Source: Loripinus fragilis
Lineage: Eukaryota > Mollusca > Bivalvia > Lucinida > Lucinidae
Direction: 5' to 3'
Assembly (NCBI GenBank): GCA_964019695.1
Contig: OZ026515.1
Span: 140,489,549-140,553,548 of the forward strand
DNA: 64,000 nt
This document shows, in pieces, positions 1 to 12,500 of the stretch (the stretch's first letter is position 1; every line of letters starts with the position of its first letter). A program made the position numbers and the translations under genes. The notes under the pieces are model-generated. The model was not told the DNA's origin and made no database searches. It worked only from the letters and a program-made list of their open reading frames with translations.

Positions 1-270
1 GCACCATTGTGTTTGATGAGCACATCAGTGCCTTTTGTATTTAGCAAAAAACTTCCTCACTTGCACTAAATTTCATGACTGGCTTGCAGATTTTAATAAA
101 TTTTGCATTAAAATTAGTATAACATTTTGTCTTGATGTAAAGCGTCTTAGATAGTGGAAACATTTGGTATTCTAATTTAATGGTTACAACTTAATGAATG
201 AAATTGATTACATAGATTAACTCAAGAGGCGTGGATCCACTCCTTTTCCCCTAAAACACTACTATTATAC

Positions 271-461
271 AGGCCTCCAGATAAGAGTGCGTAACTGAAA
301 ATTATTTTTCTTATTTCTCAACCAAAACATATGTTGTGGGTACTCAAAAGAACCGTCTCGATGAGACGGTTCTTTTGAGCACCCAAAACACATGTTTAAA
401 CTGATGGATAAGAAAATTAACACAATTTTACGCAAATTATTTGTGCTTATCTGGCCCTATG
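271..461 (+). mobile_element. MITE family A, foldback element
   Basis: About 190 bp, starting AGGCCTCCAGATAAGAGTGC, with a perfect central hairpin GAACCGTCTC/GAGACGGTTC, ending TTATCTGGCCCTATG. Further copies occur throughout the window in both orientations. No coding capacity. Confidence 0.85.
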
Positions 462-512
462 ACTATATCTGTAATACATTCATTTGAATGTTTTATGCTG
501 TCTATATTTCAG

Positions 513-596
513 TATTACTGTTACCAGGAGAAGAATTGTGTTCACATAAAAGAGAAACAGATGCAAGAGTACCTAATGAATCCTCTCAGTCACCGG
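513..596 (+). CDS. htt: htt exon 1 of window
   Basis: It follows an acceptor ending tatatttcag and opens with the last two nt of a split codon. It encodes [16 protein letters not shown] and onward, matching the LLPGEQL region of vertebrate huntingtin. The donor is GGGTAAAT at 597. The last base, G, joins the first two bases of exon 2 to make an Asp codon. The upstream exon is outside the window. Confidence 0.85.
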
Positions 597-3500
597 GTAA
601 ATATTATCTGGTCCCTTTGATGAATTTCATTTGTGTTAGACCTGATGGTAAATTTAGGTCTTAAGTTTTACTCCCAGTCATATATATATTATCATGGAAT
701 GCAAATAATTTCTACATTCATTCTCCTTCCGACCGCTGATTTAAGAGGGTTGTTGTCAGTAACAAATGATCAAATGTGCACGAAATACTGGTTAACCGCT
801 TAGTCATGCTTGCCCAGGAAAATGTGTTGTTAGGTGAACTGACCATCCCGACATGACCATAGCTGTTGACTGGGACGTAAAGAACCAAACCAAACCAAGC
901 AAAATTGATGTGATTATTGGAGTTTTAGCCCCTTTTCAACTTTAGTAAAAATTCAATAATTATTACTGATATTTACAACTACCCACTTATATATGAAATG
1001 TCATATACAGTCTACTCTTGACACTTTAAACTCCAGGGGACTTGACAAAATGTGTCAAGTTATCAGTAGTTCCGCTGTTTGAGGTAACCAAATCATGACG
1101 TAGTAGCTACCGTTTTTTAGGACGATGGAGGTTATTTTTGTTAACATCAATCGATGAAAGATAAAGAGAGAAAGGCGGGGATAGTGTAATGGTGATTTTG
1201 ACTTAGTTTGGAGTTAACCTCCTGATTCCATTATGTATTATTTTACCTGCATGAATAGAGCCTTGTTTGTTTGATGTCTTTTATTTTCCATGCTGAACAA
1301 AAGATCCTTGGTCGTTAAATTGTTTACGTTTGCTGCTAAATATCTTGACCTAGTATATACAACTTAGATAATGAGATTTCACTGTATGTATAGGTAGGGC
1401 AGAGGTGTGGAAATAGCAAAAGTTTATTCTTGCCCAGGGACAAGTAAATTGCCATAAGGGACATGTCCATAGAAAGTTTTACTTGTCACATATTAAAGAA
1501 CAGATAATGCACAAAGATCTGAGCAAAGCCATTACTGTGTATATAAACTCCTTTAGTATGAAACAGTATGAAACCATACATAAACTATAAAAACAGTGTA
1601 GATCCAGAAGCCAGCTGATCAGGATCAACACATTTTCTACACAACATGCGAGTTCATAATAATTACCAAATATGAAATACAGAATTGTAAATTAATTTTA
1701 ACTTGTCGTAATTTTAACTTGTCCCAGGACAAGTAAATAGAAATTTCTAACTTGTCCTGAATGAAATGGGACCAGGTCGGACAAGTCAGCCATGGTATTT
1801 CCACACCCCTAGGTAGGGGCATTAGTGTCATACTGTCACTGTGTCACTCAAAATGGCTTATATTTCAGATTTCTGCGAGTTGAGAGAAGCTTGTGATGAA
1901 GTCTCTGAATTAGTGCAATATTTACATACTCAACAAACCACAGATACTACCACAAGTCTTTCCAAACTGCCAGGATGTATGTCTGGTCTGGTTTCAAATA
2001 TTATACTAGGTAGGTTCTCTTCTAGCTTACAGTGTTGTACTTCACTTTTAAGCCTTTTTGATGAGAAACCTGGTCTTAAGGATATTAGTTTATGCCCAGC
2101 TGAATTGAGGTTGAATTTATCCTGCTAATAAACGTGAAAATTACAATAATTGTTGGCATTTTAACATTTTTTAGCAGGATAAATACAACATCTAAGAGTT
2201 TTAAAGCTACCAAAATCTTTATTTTTTAGCATTTTAGTTTATATGAGCAGTTAAAATTTCATGCTCAGTTGAGTTGAGCATGATTTCTTTTATAACCACA
2301 AGACCTGTTGTAGGGTAGATGCCTCAGATCATGTGCCACATAATGCAGTATCTAATCACAGTCTACACCAAACAAATCATCTACAGTGACATCAATAAAT
2401 ATTAATTAAATTTAGAAACTGAAGACCTTGATCAAGAAATGATATTATTGAAATAATTGAAATAAAATAAAAAGAATCCTAAATCAGTTTTCCATCAAAC
2501 AAAAATTGTTGTGAGCTTGGCTTTTAACTAGACATTTGGAATACATACTCAGGCCTCAAGATAAGAGTGCGTAACTGAAAACTATTTTTCTTATTTCCCA
2601 ATCAAAACATATGTTGCGGGTACTCAAAAGACCCGTCTCAATGAGACGGTCTTTTGAACGCATAAAGCATATGTTTAGATTGTTGGATAAGAAAATGAGC
2701 ACATTTTTACGCTCAAAAATTTTGCTTAACTGGTCCTATGATACTGCAGTAGCTGTAAAATGTATTTTTAAAAAACACAATTAACAGTGCTTGGCATGCT
2801 TTGTGTTCTTTTCCCAGCTTTTATGTTGTCTGTTGATTTTCAAAATTAAGTTTTAAAGAATTACTTCTAAGAATACCATTAGAGTGTCAAATAGTTTGGA
2901 TCCAGATCAGACCTGACGTTAGGCTTGACCCGGGTTTAAACTGTTTACAAAGGTTATTATACGACAAGACTAGCAGGCAAAGAGTTAAGAAGTAGCCTGA
3001 TATACTCAACAAAAAAAGTTAAGGAAATTGTGTTTGAGGGGCTATGACAAAAAATCTAAAACATTTAAAGACTTTTGAATTTCTCAATATTATAGTGTGA
3101 CCATTTTTCGTTATAATGACGATTTATCTGGACCTGAAGCGCCCATAGCAGCTTACTATATCCATTTCAAAAGTGGCTGGTCTTCACTCCATTTTTCGCA
3201 AAAAATCAATTTACGGAGCAAACAAACGTTTTCATACATTAACGTTGGTCAGGTCCCTCTGGAGATGGTGATGTTTAAAACCTAGGACGACAGATCAGGT
3301 GCTTACAGAGGGACACTTGATCAGTCCAGTGTCCATGGATGAGGTGTTGATGTCTGTTGTCCTGCCTTTTTTGTGAAAAAAAAACAGTGACAGTACCAGG
3401 CCTAGGAAGACAATGCCAGAACTCACCTCACTAGAATCAGCAAAAAACAATGTTGTGCGCATTGACTGATCAGTTCGCTCATCAGACATGTCTAAAATTT

Positions 3501-6500
3501 TAACATGTCTATGACAATTTTGGACAGAGGGTCCAACGCATAATAATGACATCAAGAAACCCGCAGCTTTTCGATGCCATGTTGCACGATTCCTCAGCAC
3601 CAATTCACCAGTACTCAAAGTATGCGAAACCTGTGCTAGTCCTAATTTGCCGTTGACTGGGGACACACTCGTTACTGATGAAGACATTCTCATCTTCGAA
3701 ATGTGATGTTTAAGGCTATCAAGTTAATTTCATGTGACATTCAAAAGGAATTGCATTTTAAGTTTTTAAAACGTTTTCATGTGTTTATGAGGGAATACTC
3801 TGTAGTCATTTTTTGCGAAAAATGACTTTGACCCCTGGGTTACTTGACACTGTGCCACAACAAAGGTATTGGTGCCAACAAACTAAAATAAGCATTTTTC
3901 TCAACCGATGAAATGTATCTAAACAAATAAATAAAAATTGCATAAATGTTTGCTTTGGTGTTCTTATGTTGCATTGTTTTCTGAGATTTCCTTAACTTTT
4001 TTTTGTTGAGTATATATTCCACTATTGGCCTTACATAAAGGCACATATGTTCTTGACCATAGTAATATTGCATATTATGCTTTCATTCTAGGTCTTTCAA
4101 GAATTCCTTTGTTGAATAGTTTTGCTAGGACTCCACCAATAGTGTGGAAGATAGGTTGGGTACCAACTCCTACAGGAGAGATGGCTACAAAGTTACCTCC
4201 TCTGCCTATAGACCTGATGCATGATAGAGAGGTGCTGAAAGAATATATATTCAGGATCAACTCAATAGGTAAGTTACCTCCCCTGATCTTTCTTTCATTT
4301 GTCAAGGTCAGCTTGGGTTTCTTTTAATAGAATACATGAGGTATTCAGTGAATAATACTGATAAATACTAACATGTTTAATGATTGGCTATGTATTAATA
4401 GCTTGTCCATACATATTATTATTATAGTAACTTGATCTGGCATACTGTATCCCATCGAGTGGATGAGGTCATACCATTGGATCACCCAAGACGCGAAGCG
4501 TAGAGGGTGATCCAATGGTATGGCCTCATCTAAGAGACGTGATACTGTACGCCAGATCAAGTTACTTTTATAATCATATGTTTATAATATAACTTTTTCT
4601 GACATTATTTTGATTTTATAAATTGTTTCGGTCTTTAATACAGAAAAATTGCGGGAACCTTTGCCATTACGTTTTGTCGTTATATTCACGTCATATAATT
4701 TGACGTTACATCATCAAAACAGAGGCCGTTAAACTATAACTTACGGATACACACAAGAGATTGACACACTGCATTGAAAGTGGTTGCGGGTGAATGAAAA
4801 AAGGTTGCGCGGATTGGGCCTATGGACATTTTTTTTCTGCGTAGAAATTGGAAAAAAATGTGTCAAAGACACAGTCTAGATTGAACACTGCTGAATGACG
4901 GTACATTGCCACATCAAATAGAAATTTCGGCAAACAGTAGGGCAAATCAAATTGACCCAAATGCATTGAATCAAACAAAACTTGATGAATTGTTTCGCCC
5001 CTAGTGATAAGTGTCATTATCTACCTCATAGACTTGCCCATTCATATTCTTCTTTGGTTGCAAGAAGCGTCTTATTGTATCCCAACTTATGAAGAGCATA
5101 GGGCCAGTTAAGCAGAAAAAATTTAGCGTAAAATGGTGATTATTTTCTTATCCATCAGTTTAAACATGTGTTTTGTGTGCTCAAAAAACCCGTCTCATTG
5201 AGATGGTTCTTTTGAGTACCCACAGCATTATGTTTTGGTTGAGAAATAAGGAAAATAATTTTCAGTTACGCATTTTATGGGGCCTGGAAGAGGTATATAG
5301 TTTTTGCTGTTCCACTCATTCATTATAGTTTGTATGTGTGTTCTTTCATTCGTCTCTCCACAATGTCCATGGACACAGTGTTTCATGTGTATTGATGCTA
5401 TTTTCATGCTTTGGGCTAATAAAAAATATAAGAATATATTTGAAAAAAAAATGGTTTGTAACTATGTAATAAAGAGTGTTGATTGCTTCACTATTTGACC
5501 AGGTTGGATATCCCGGCAGCAGTTTGAGGAGACCTGGATGAGTTTACTTGGTGTACTTGTACCTGTCATGCCAGAACATCCATTACCAATAGAGGTACTT
5601 ATATATTGTCCATAGCCAATAGAGGTACTTATATACCGATCATTAACTTGTTGCATGCTGGGTAATTTTTCATGCTTTTGTTGTCGTCTTCTGCCTTTTT
5701 TCAAAATTAAATTTGTTAAAAACTTCTTTCAGGATCACTCTCAGGGTGTCTAACGGTTTGAATCCAGACGAAGGTTTACGATCTGTCTTAATCTGGATCC
5801 AAACAGTTTGCAAAGATTTACAGTGAATGCCAAAAGTCACCACTAGGAAGGAAAGAGCTCTAGCTAATCCTTTGAGTAGTAATTAATTTTTCGATTTGCT
5901 TTAATACATTGTACATATTCTCAGTGGTAAAGTGCTTGACTTAAGACCGAGGGGTCGTGGGTTCAAGCCTCACTGGCATCACTGCGTTGTGGTCCTAGAG
6001 CAAGACACATTTATCCTAGTTTAGTACTGGTTCAACCCAGGAAGACCGGTCCCTGTTTAACTGAAAGATTGTTGATATGACTTAAAGAATCAAATCAAAC
6101 AAACAAACATTGTACATATCAAGGGGTCACAGCTTAGAATTTTCAAATTAAGTTGTATTTCAGTCCCATCTTAGCAAATAGTGCACACCCATTCTGCTGC
6201 ATTTCATCTGGGTATTCACTGTTTGCCAAAATGTGTGTTTCTTGTATAAAACGGGTTTCAATAATCTTCGCAGACAAGAAATGTTCTAAAAAACTTGTGC
6301 ATCGCATTGCGTCTGGGAGTGATTTAAAACCAAGTATAAAAATTGATAAACCGCTTGTGGTTTACATTAATTAATAACACTATGTGGTGACGGTCATAAC
6401 AACATTGCATATATAATGCAAAATCTTGAGCTTTGAATGCCAGAAAATGATTTCAAAGTACTTTAAGCATCATTTTATATATCATATCTACATTCCTGCT

Positions 6501-9500
6501 GCTGCATTATTAAATTATTAAACTTATTGCAAAAAGCTATAAAATGCTCTGCAAAGTCTCACATTTTATCCCCCTTTCCTCACTCATTTAATAAACTCAG
6601 TATTACATGAGCACTCATGTAAGATCCTCTATATATACAACAGTGATTAAATGAAATACCTCAGAAAGCTTGATTATCGCCATAACTTTTCATAACTGAA
6701 TATTATTCCTTGTTGTGATGTTAAAGGGTGCAAGCAAACGCTTACAAGGTCATGTCCCTTGATATCGAACTTTAGGACAAGATTCACTGATTTTAATGCA
6801 ATAACCCTATATGTGTACAGTATATGTTCTAAAATTATGAACACTTTTCTCTTTCTGTTTTCAAATAAAATGTTGGTTACCAGGGCTGGAAGTCACAAAA
6901 TGCTTATCAGAATAGCAAACAGGGAAGACCCTGATCAGACAGCTTCTTCAGATTGACAGAAGCAGTCTGATCTGGGTTTGTCTAGGAATTTTTGGCAAGC
7001 AATTAGTGTTAACAATTTTAGAACATCCAAGATATGAGCCGCGACATGATATTTCCAACACTGTGGTATGCGCAACCAGCAAAGGCTCAGACCAGCCTGC
7101 GCATATGCGCAGTCTGATCAGAGCCTTTGCTAGTGGCTTGAATATTCCATGAGTGTTAAGCTACTGACTGAACATGATTTGGAGTTTCTAAGCTTAAAAG
7201 GATGCTGCACAGGCTCGTCTGAGTCTACACTTGTCAAAATGCCACATTGTTGGAAATCACATGTCACGGCTCATATGTTTGTTTCAGGAGGATATAGAAA
7301 GATCCCACTGTATGGTGCTGACTGTGCGGGCTATCACTGGGATGTTGATACAGACAATACTGGTACCCAGTCCAGGAAACCCTGCTAGAGGAACATTTGA
7401 TGTACAGCCGAGAGACAAACCATTAGGTTTCCTACATACAAGGTTAGCAGTCTTCCCGTCTGGCCAACTTGGATGTGATTTCCTTGTTAAAGACTAGTTA
7501 CTATTATCATCAGATTTTTGCTTAATGTAGAGGTGTAGGGGCCTTATCCACATGGGCACCTCCTACATGTAGCTGACTAGTTGAATGCAAAGAAGTTGTC
7601 ACATCTGAGTGCCATGTTTTCCTTTCTTAGTTGTCGCCTGGCTTGAGCCTCCACTCATGGTAGCCGTTCTCTGTCAATTTCTTTCATATCTAGTGATTCC
7701 CTGGCCTACGCCTTCCATAAACTTATATATCTTATGATGTTTTGACTGCACCAATAGAATGCTTCAGGCAGCTTCTCATTTCCAAACCTTCTCTCTCAAA
7801 ATGAGGTCACCGTCATCGAGGCCAACTTTTGCCAGCTCTCTTGACCTTACTGTGACCACAACCTCAGGCTTGGTATTGCAGCTCTGTCTGATCATGGACA
7901 GGTTTTTTTATGCAAGAACATATATGGGCTGGTGCATGACAAAATTGATAAAATAATCTGTTTGACTAGTGAAGACTCATACCAGCATGTGCAACAATCT
8001 ATTAATACAAAGTCTATGCTTTGTCCTCATTAGAAAGCTAAGAAGTTGCAGATCCTTTTTCCAGAGTTGGCAGATTAGACGAGAATCTGTCATGGGCACA
8101 TTAGGCTATTTTGGACTTCTCATGGAGCCACCTTATAACCCTTCATGCCTCCAGATAAGAGTGCTTAATCTAAAATTATTTTTCTTATTTTTCAACCAAA
8201 ATAGATGTTATGAGTACTCAAAAGAACTGTATCATTGAGACGGTTCTTTTTTAGCACTCACGAGATCCAAAATATGTTTAGAATGATAGGTAAGAAATAA
8301 TTACAATAATATGCTCAGAAAATTTGCTTAACAGGACCTATGCTTCGGATTCCTCATTTCAGATGTGGTAAAAAGCTGTCTGTGATAAGAGGCATTGTGG
8401 AACATGAAGTTCAAAATATGATGTTGCATAGGTATGTACACTTGAGTTTCAGAGAAAGATGTCAATGAATTTAGTTTTTGGAAATTGGTATGAAGGCCCT
8501 GTTATGTCTCATTGATGGAGCGCAGTGGCACAGTTGGTAGAGCGTTAGTCTGGTGATGGAAGGGTATAAGCCTCACAGCCGGAGGAGTCACTGTGTTGTT
8601 TCCTTGAGCAAGACACTTTATCCGCTGCTTAAAACAAGACAGGAAATCAACACGACATAACTGAAAAATTGTTGACTGGGATGTAAAGCATCAAAACAAA
8701 CAAACAAATGACTCATTGGCATCCTTGTTTTGCTCTGAATTTTATATAGGCAAATGTAACCTTTTTGAGATTTTGTAAGTAGTAGATTCATGACAGATGC
8801 ATATCCATAAAATATAATCAAAGCCAATTTCAACTCAGAACAAAATTTCCAAAGTTCATTGCTGAAATACTGTCTAGATATCCTTGTTTTGCTATGAGTT
8901 TTATATAGGCAAATGTAATCTATTTAAGATTTTGTGAGTAGTAGATTCATGACAGATGCATATCCATAAAATATATTCAAAGCCAATTTCAACTCGAACA
9001 AAATTTCCAAAGTTCATTGCTGAAATGGCCTTTACTTCCTCTGATCTAGGGCTCAATCATAAGATTGTGAACAATGAGTCAAATTAAACTGCATCATGGA
9101 TGAAAGCTTTCAGGATTGTTCCTGAATTCAGGCAAAACCTGTTGGCTTCATTATGGAATCTCAGGATGGAGTTATAAGATGATATCCCATATATAATGAA
9201 TCAGCATTTTAAATGGGCCACATCGCAAGTTAACCAGACTGTTGCAGGTAAACACCAAAGTGCAGATCAGCTTGCGCATCTTGGCATTTTGATCAGTGCC
9301 TTTCTTATTCGCTATCTAGACAGTATAATAGCTGAAATTGCTACATTGAAAATTTTTCTAGCTAGTCTCAGTAGCTGAGCCAACTGGTTTTATTCCTGCT
9401 TTGTCAGAGACTCCGAAAATAGGTTTTCTTGCATCGATGCCCAATGTTTGATGGCTTTAATCTCTGACTTCCAGGATTCTTGAAAAGTAGAACATCCTGC

Positions 9501-12500
9501 AATGTGCATGCATGTCTTTAGAATACTTGTCAGCTCTGTCCCTTAAATAGCCAGTCTTCCTATTTTGGGAAACGCTACCTTTATCCCTCCCTATTTTGCA
9601 AAAAAGCCAGTTCTCACTATTTTGAGGTCAGCTACCTATGTTTGTTGCTATTACAGCAGTAAATGATAAGGAAATTTCAAAATCTCTTCCATAGAAATTT
9701 GCATGACTTTGGAGCATACACAGAATTGCTTGAAAAACACCACAAAAATTATCACAAATAGGTACATAATTTCTTACTGTCTCCCCCATGAAATTCTCAA
9801 AATCTTGACAGGTATCAAGTCTCTTAGTTATTTGTGCATATCAAAAACTATTTCTCTTATTTCTTATTCAAAACATACGTTGTTTGCACTCAAAAGAACC
9901 ATCTTAATGAGATAAAACACATGTTAAAACTAATGGATAAGAAAATATTCACAATTTTATGCTTAAAATATGTTTATCTAGACCTTTGAGGTATGTTCTT
10001 TATTTTTGTAGGATTCAGCATTCTGAGCATACTGAGAGTGTGAAATACAAGTTTGATCACAATCTGGAGAGAGAGACTGGTGTAGACTCCTACAGTCTCG
10101 GTCAGATCTGTGTAGAATCAATATGGTCAGTTGTAGGGGTACTGGACACAAATCTCTCAGAGTCAGACACTACTGACTCCTTGGAGAGCCCACCTCCTCA
10201 CCCAGATGCCACACTGCTGCAGAATATGGGCTCGAACTTGGTACCTGAACATGAAGGTGTGATGCGAGAGCAGACCTCAAGTCTGGGTGATCTTGATGTC
10301 CATTCATGTCTTCAGTTCTTGCTTGAGTTATATCGTCAGTGGCTTTTACCAGGGACCAATGGAAAACCACCTCTTATGCTACTCAATGAAGTAATCAAAT
10401 CGGTAAGCACTTGAAGATATTATGCATGTTCCAAAAAGGATATATACATATGTGAAGTTTTTTGGGTTATTCCTGAATTCATTATTTTGAGGCTGACTTT
10501 CCATAGAAAGTCAACATCAAAATACTGAAATAGGCAGATAAGAAAAGCTTCTTTGTATTATATAATACTTTTATTCTAAAGACAATTGACCTTTTGAAAC
10601 TGTTAATATTTTATTGGCATAGATACAGTAAGTTTTAAGGTTTAATTTTCAAAAGTTTCGACCATTTTGGGTCAATATGGAGACCTGTCCTAAGTTGATT
10701 TGGATACAATGTAAATTAGATTTAGATAATAGGACATGTTTGTGAATGGATTTCCTTATTCTCTATACATAGATACTTTGTGGTTACTAATGATAACCAT
10801 CTGATATTGTTTTAATTAACTCTTTGTATGCTGGGAAATTTGTTTTCATTCTTTTGTTGTCTTCAGTTGACTTTTTTTCAAAATTAACTTTTTCAAAACA
10901 TTCTTTCAGGAACACCATCAGAGTGTCAAACAGTTTGAATCCAGATCAGGACTGACATTCTGTCGGTCCTGATCTGGATCCAAACTGTTTGCAAAGGTAA
11001 TCAGTAGACGGCAAAAGTTGCCATTAGCACAGGGTTCATACGCGTCAGGGAAATGTCAGGGAAATTAAAAAAATTTCAAGGTCAGGGAATTGTCAGGGAA
11101 TTTTATGTTGTGTCAATGAAAAATGGATATTTGCTAAAATGTCAGGGAAATGTCAGGGAATTTTATAATTTCCAGTTTGTACTAAATGATGAGAAGCAGA
11201 AAATTGCTAGGGCAGTTTTCTTAACATTTTGGATACAAGCTTTATCATTTTGATAGCTTCGAAATTGCTTTAAACATAAGAAGATGGAAGAATTTGGTGC
11301 TCTTTGCATCCTCAGAGCTCTGCCTTTTTAGCTCACATGAGCCATAGGCTGAGTCAGTGAGGTACATATATTAGTTTGGCAATGGTCTCGGGTCTGGCAT
11401 CACTCATCATCCATTTGCATTTTGAAAGTGTCAGTTAGCCAAATGTGATGAAATTTCATGTAAAGATTCATCAGGTAGGGTCCCATAGACTTATAACTTG
11501 GAAAAAACTTTGAAAATCTTCTTCTGAAACCATTAGGCACACAGCTTATATATTTAATATATAGCAATGTCTAGTAGTCCCCTACATAAATCCTGCCAAT
11601 CAAGCCTCTGTGGTAAAAAATGGCCACACCCCGAGGATCAATGCTACATGTATTATGAAAAAAAAAATCTTTTGAAACCATAAAGTATGTGGCAACGACT
11701 AATGCTCCAGGTGCTCCCCTTGATTGCAAACTGGCCAAGCCTCTGGTGATCAACAGCTCTCATAGACAAAAACTTTACAAAACCTTTTCTAATAATGAGG
11801 CCCATAGTTTATACATTTAGTATATAGCAATGTCTTGTGGTCCCCTGCATAAATCCTGCCAACCCTGCCCTTGGGGTCCAACTTGACCATGCCGTGAGGG
11901 TCTGTCATTAGCTTCCTTATAATGGGGAAAAACATTAAAAAATCTTCTGAAACCATGAAGCCAATAGCTTTTATATTTAGTATGTAGCAATGTATAGTGG
12001 TTCACTACGTAAATCCATCCGATCCTTTGGAGTCTATAACCCTGGGGATCAAATTGGCCACCGCCACACCTGTGGGTGATTTGCTCCCATAGACTCATAA
12101 AAAATTGATAAAAAACTTTCTGAAACCATGAAGTCAACAACTCCGGTGAGCAGTTTAGTCTCATTAGGCTTCTTGTTAGCTCACCTAAGCATGTTGTACT
12201 CAAAGTCACTCAATGTTTGTTGTGAGTCATCTGTTGTCAACACTTTGCTATATTCAGAGTTTTAGTATAATTTTATCATGACAAAAGTAAGTAAAAAGGC
12301 AAAGATCAGAATTTGATACAATCAAGTACCACAACTGATCCTGGGCACCAGATCGGAAAGTGCCAAAAACACAAAAAATATCATCACACACAAGAGCACC
12401 AAAAGGTTAGCCCTTTCCCAGCAGGTTACCACAAAGCTGCAATGAACAGACAAGAAAGCATGACAAACACAAAACAAATAACAAAAATGATCCACAAAAG

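Noticed and set aside
1..512. Search for the huntingtin N-terminal CAG/polyglutamine tract
   Set aside because: Only the C-terminal quarter of the gene is in the window; no such tract is present here.
1841..2128. 95-codon frame reading through exon 2 as a separate gene
   Set aside because: It is exon 2 plus flanking intron; the AG and GT sites and homology define the exon.
10170..10370. 66-codon minus-strand frame
   Set aside because: Antisense shadow of htt exon 7.
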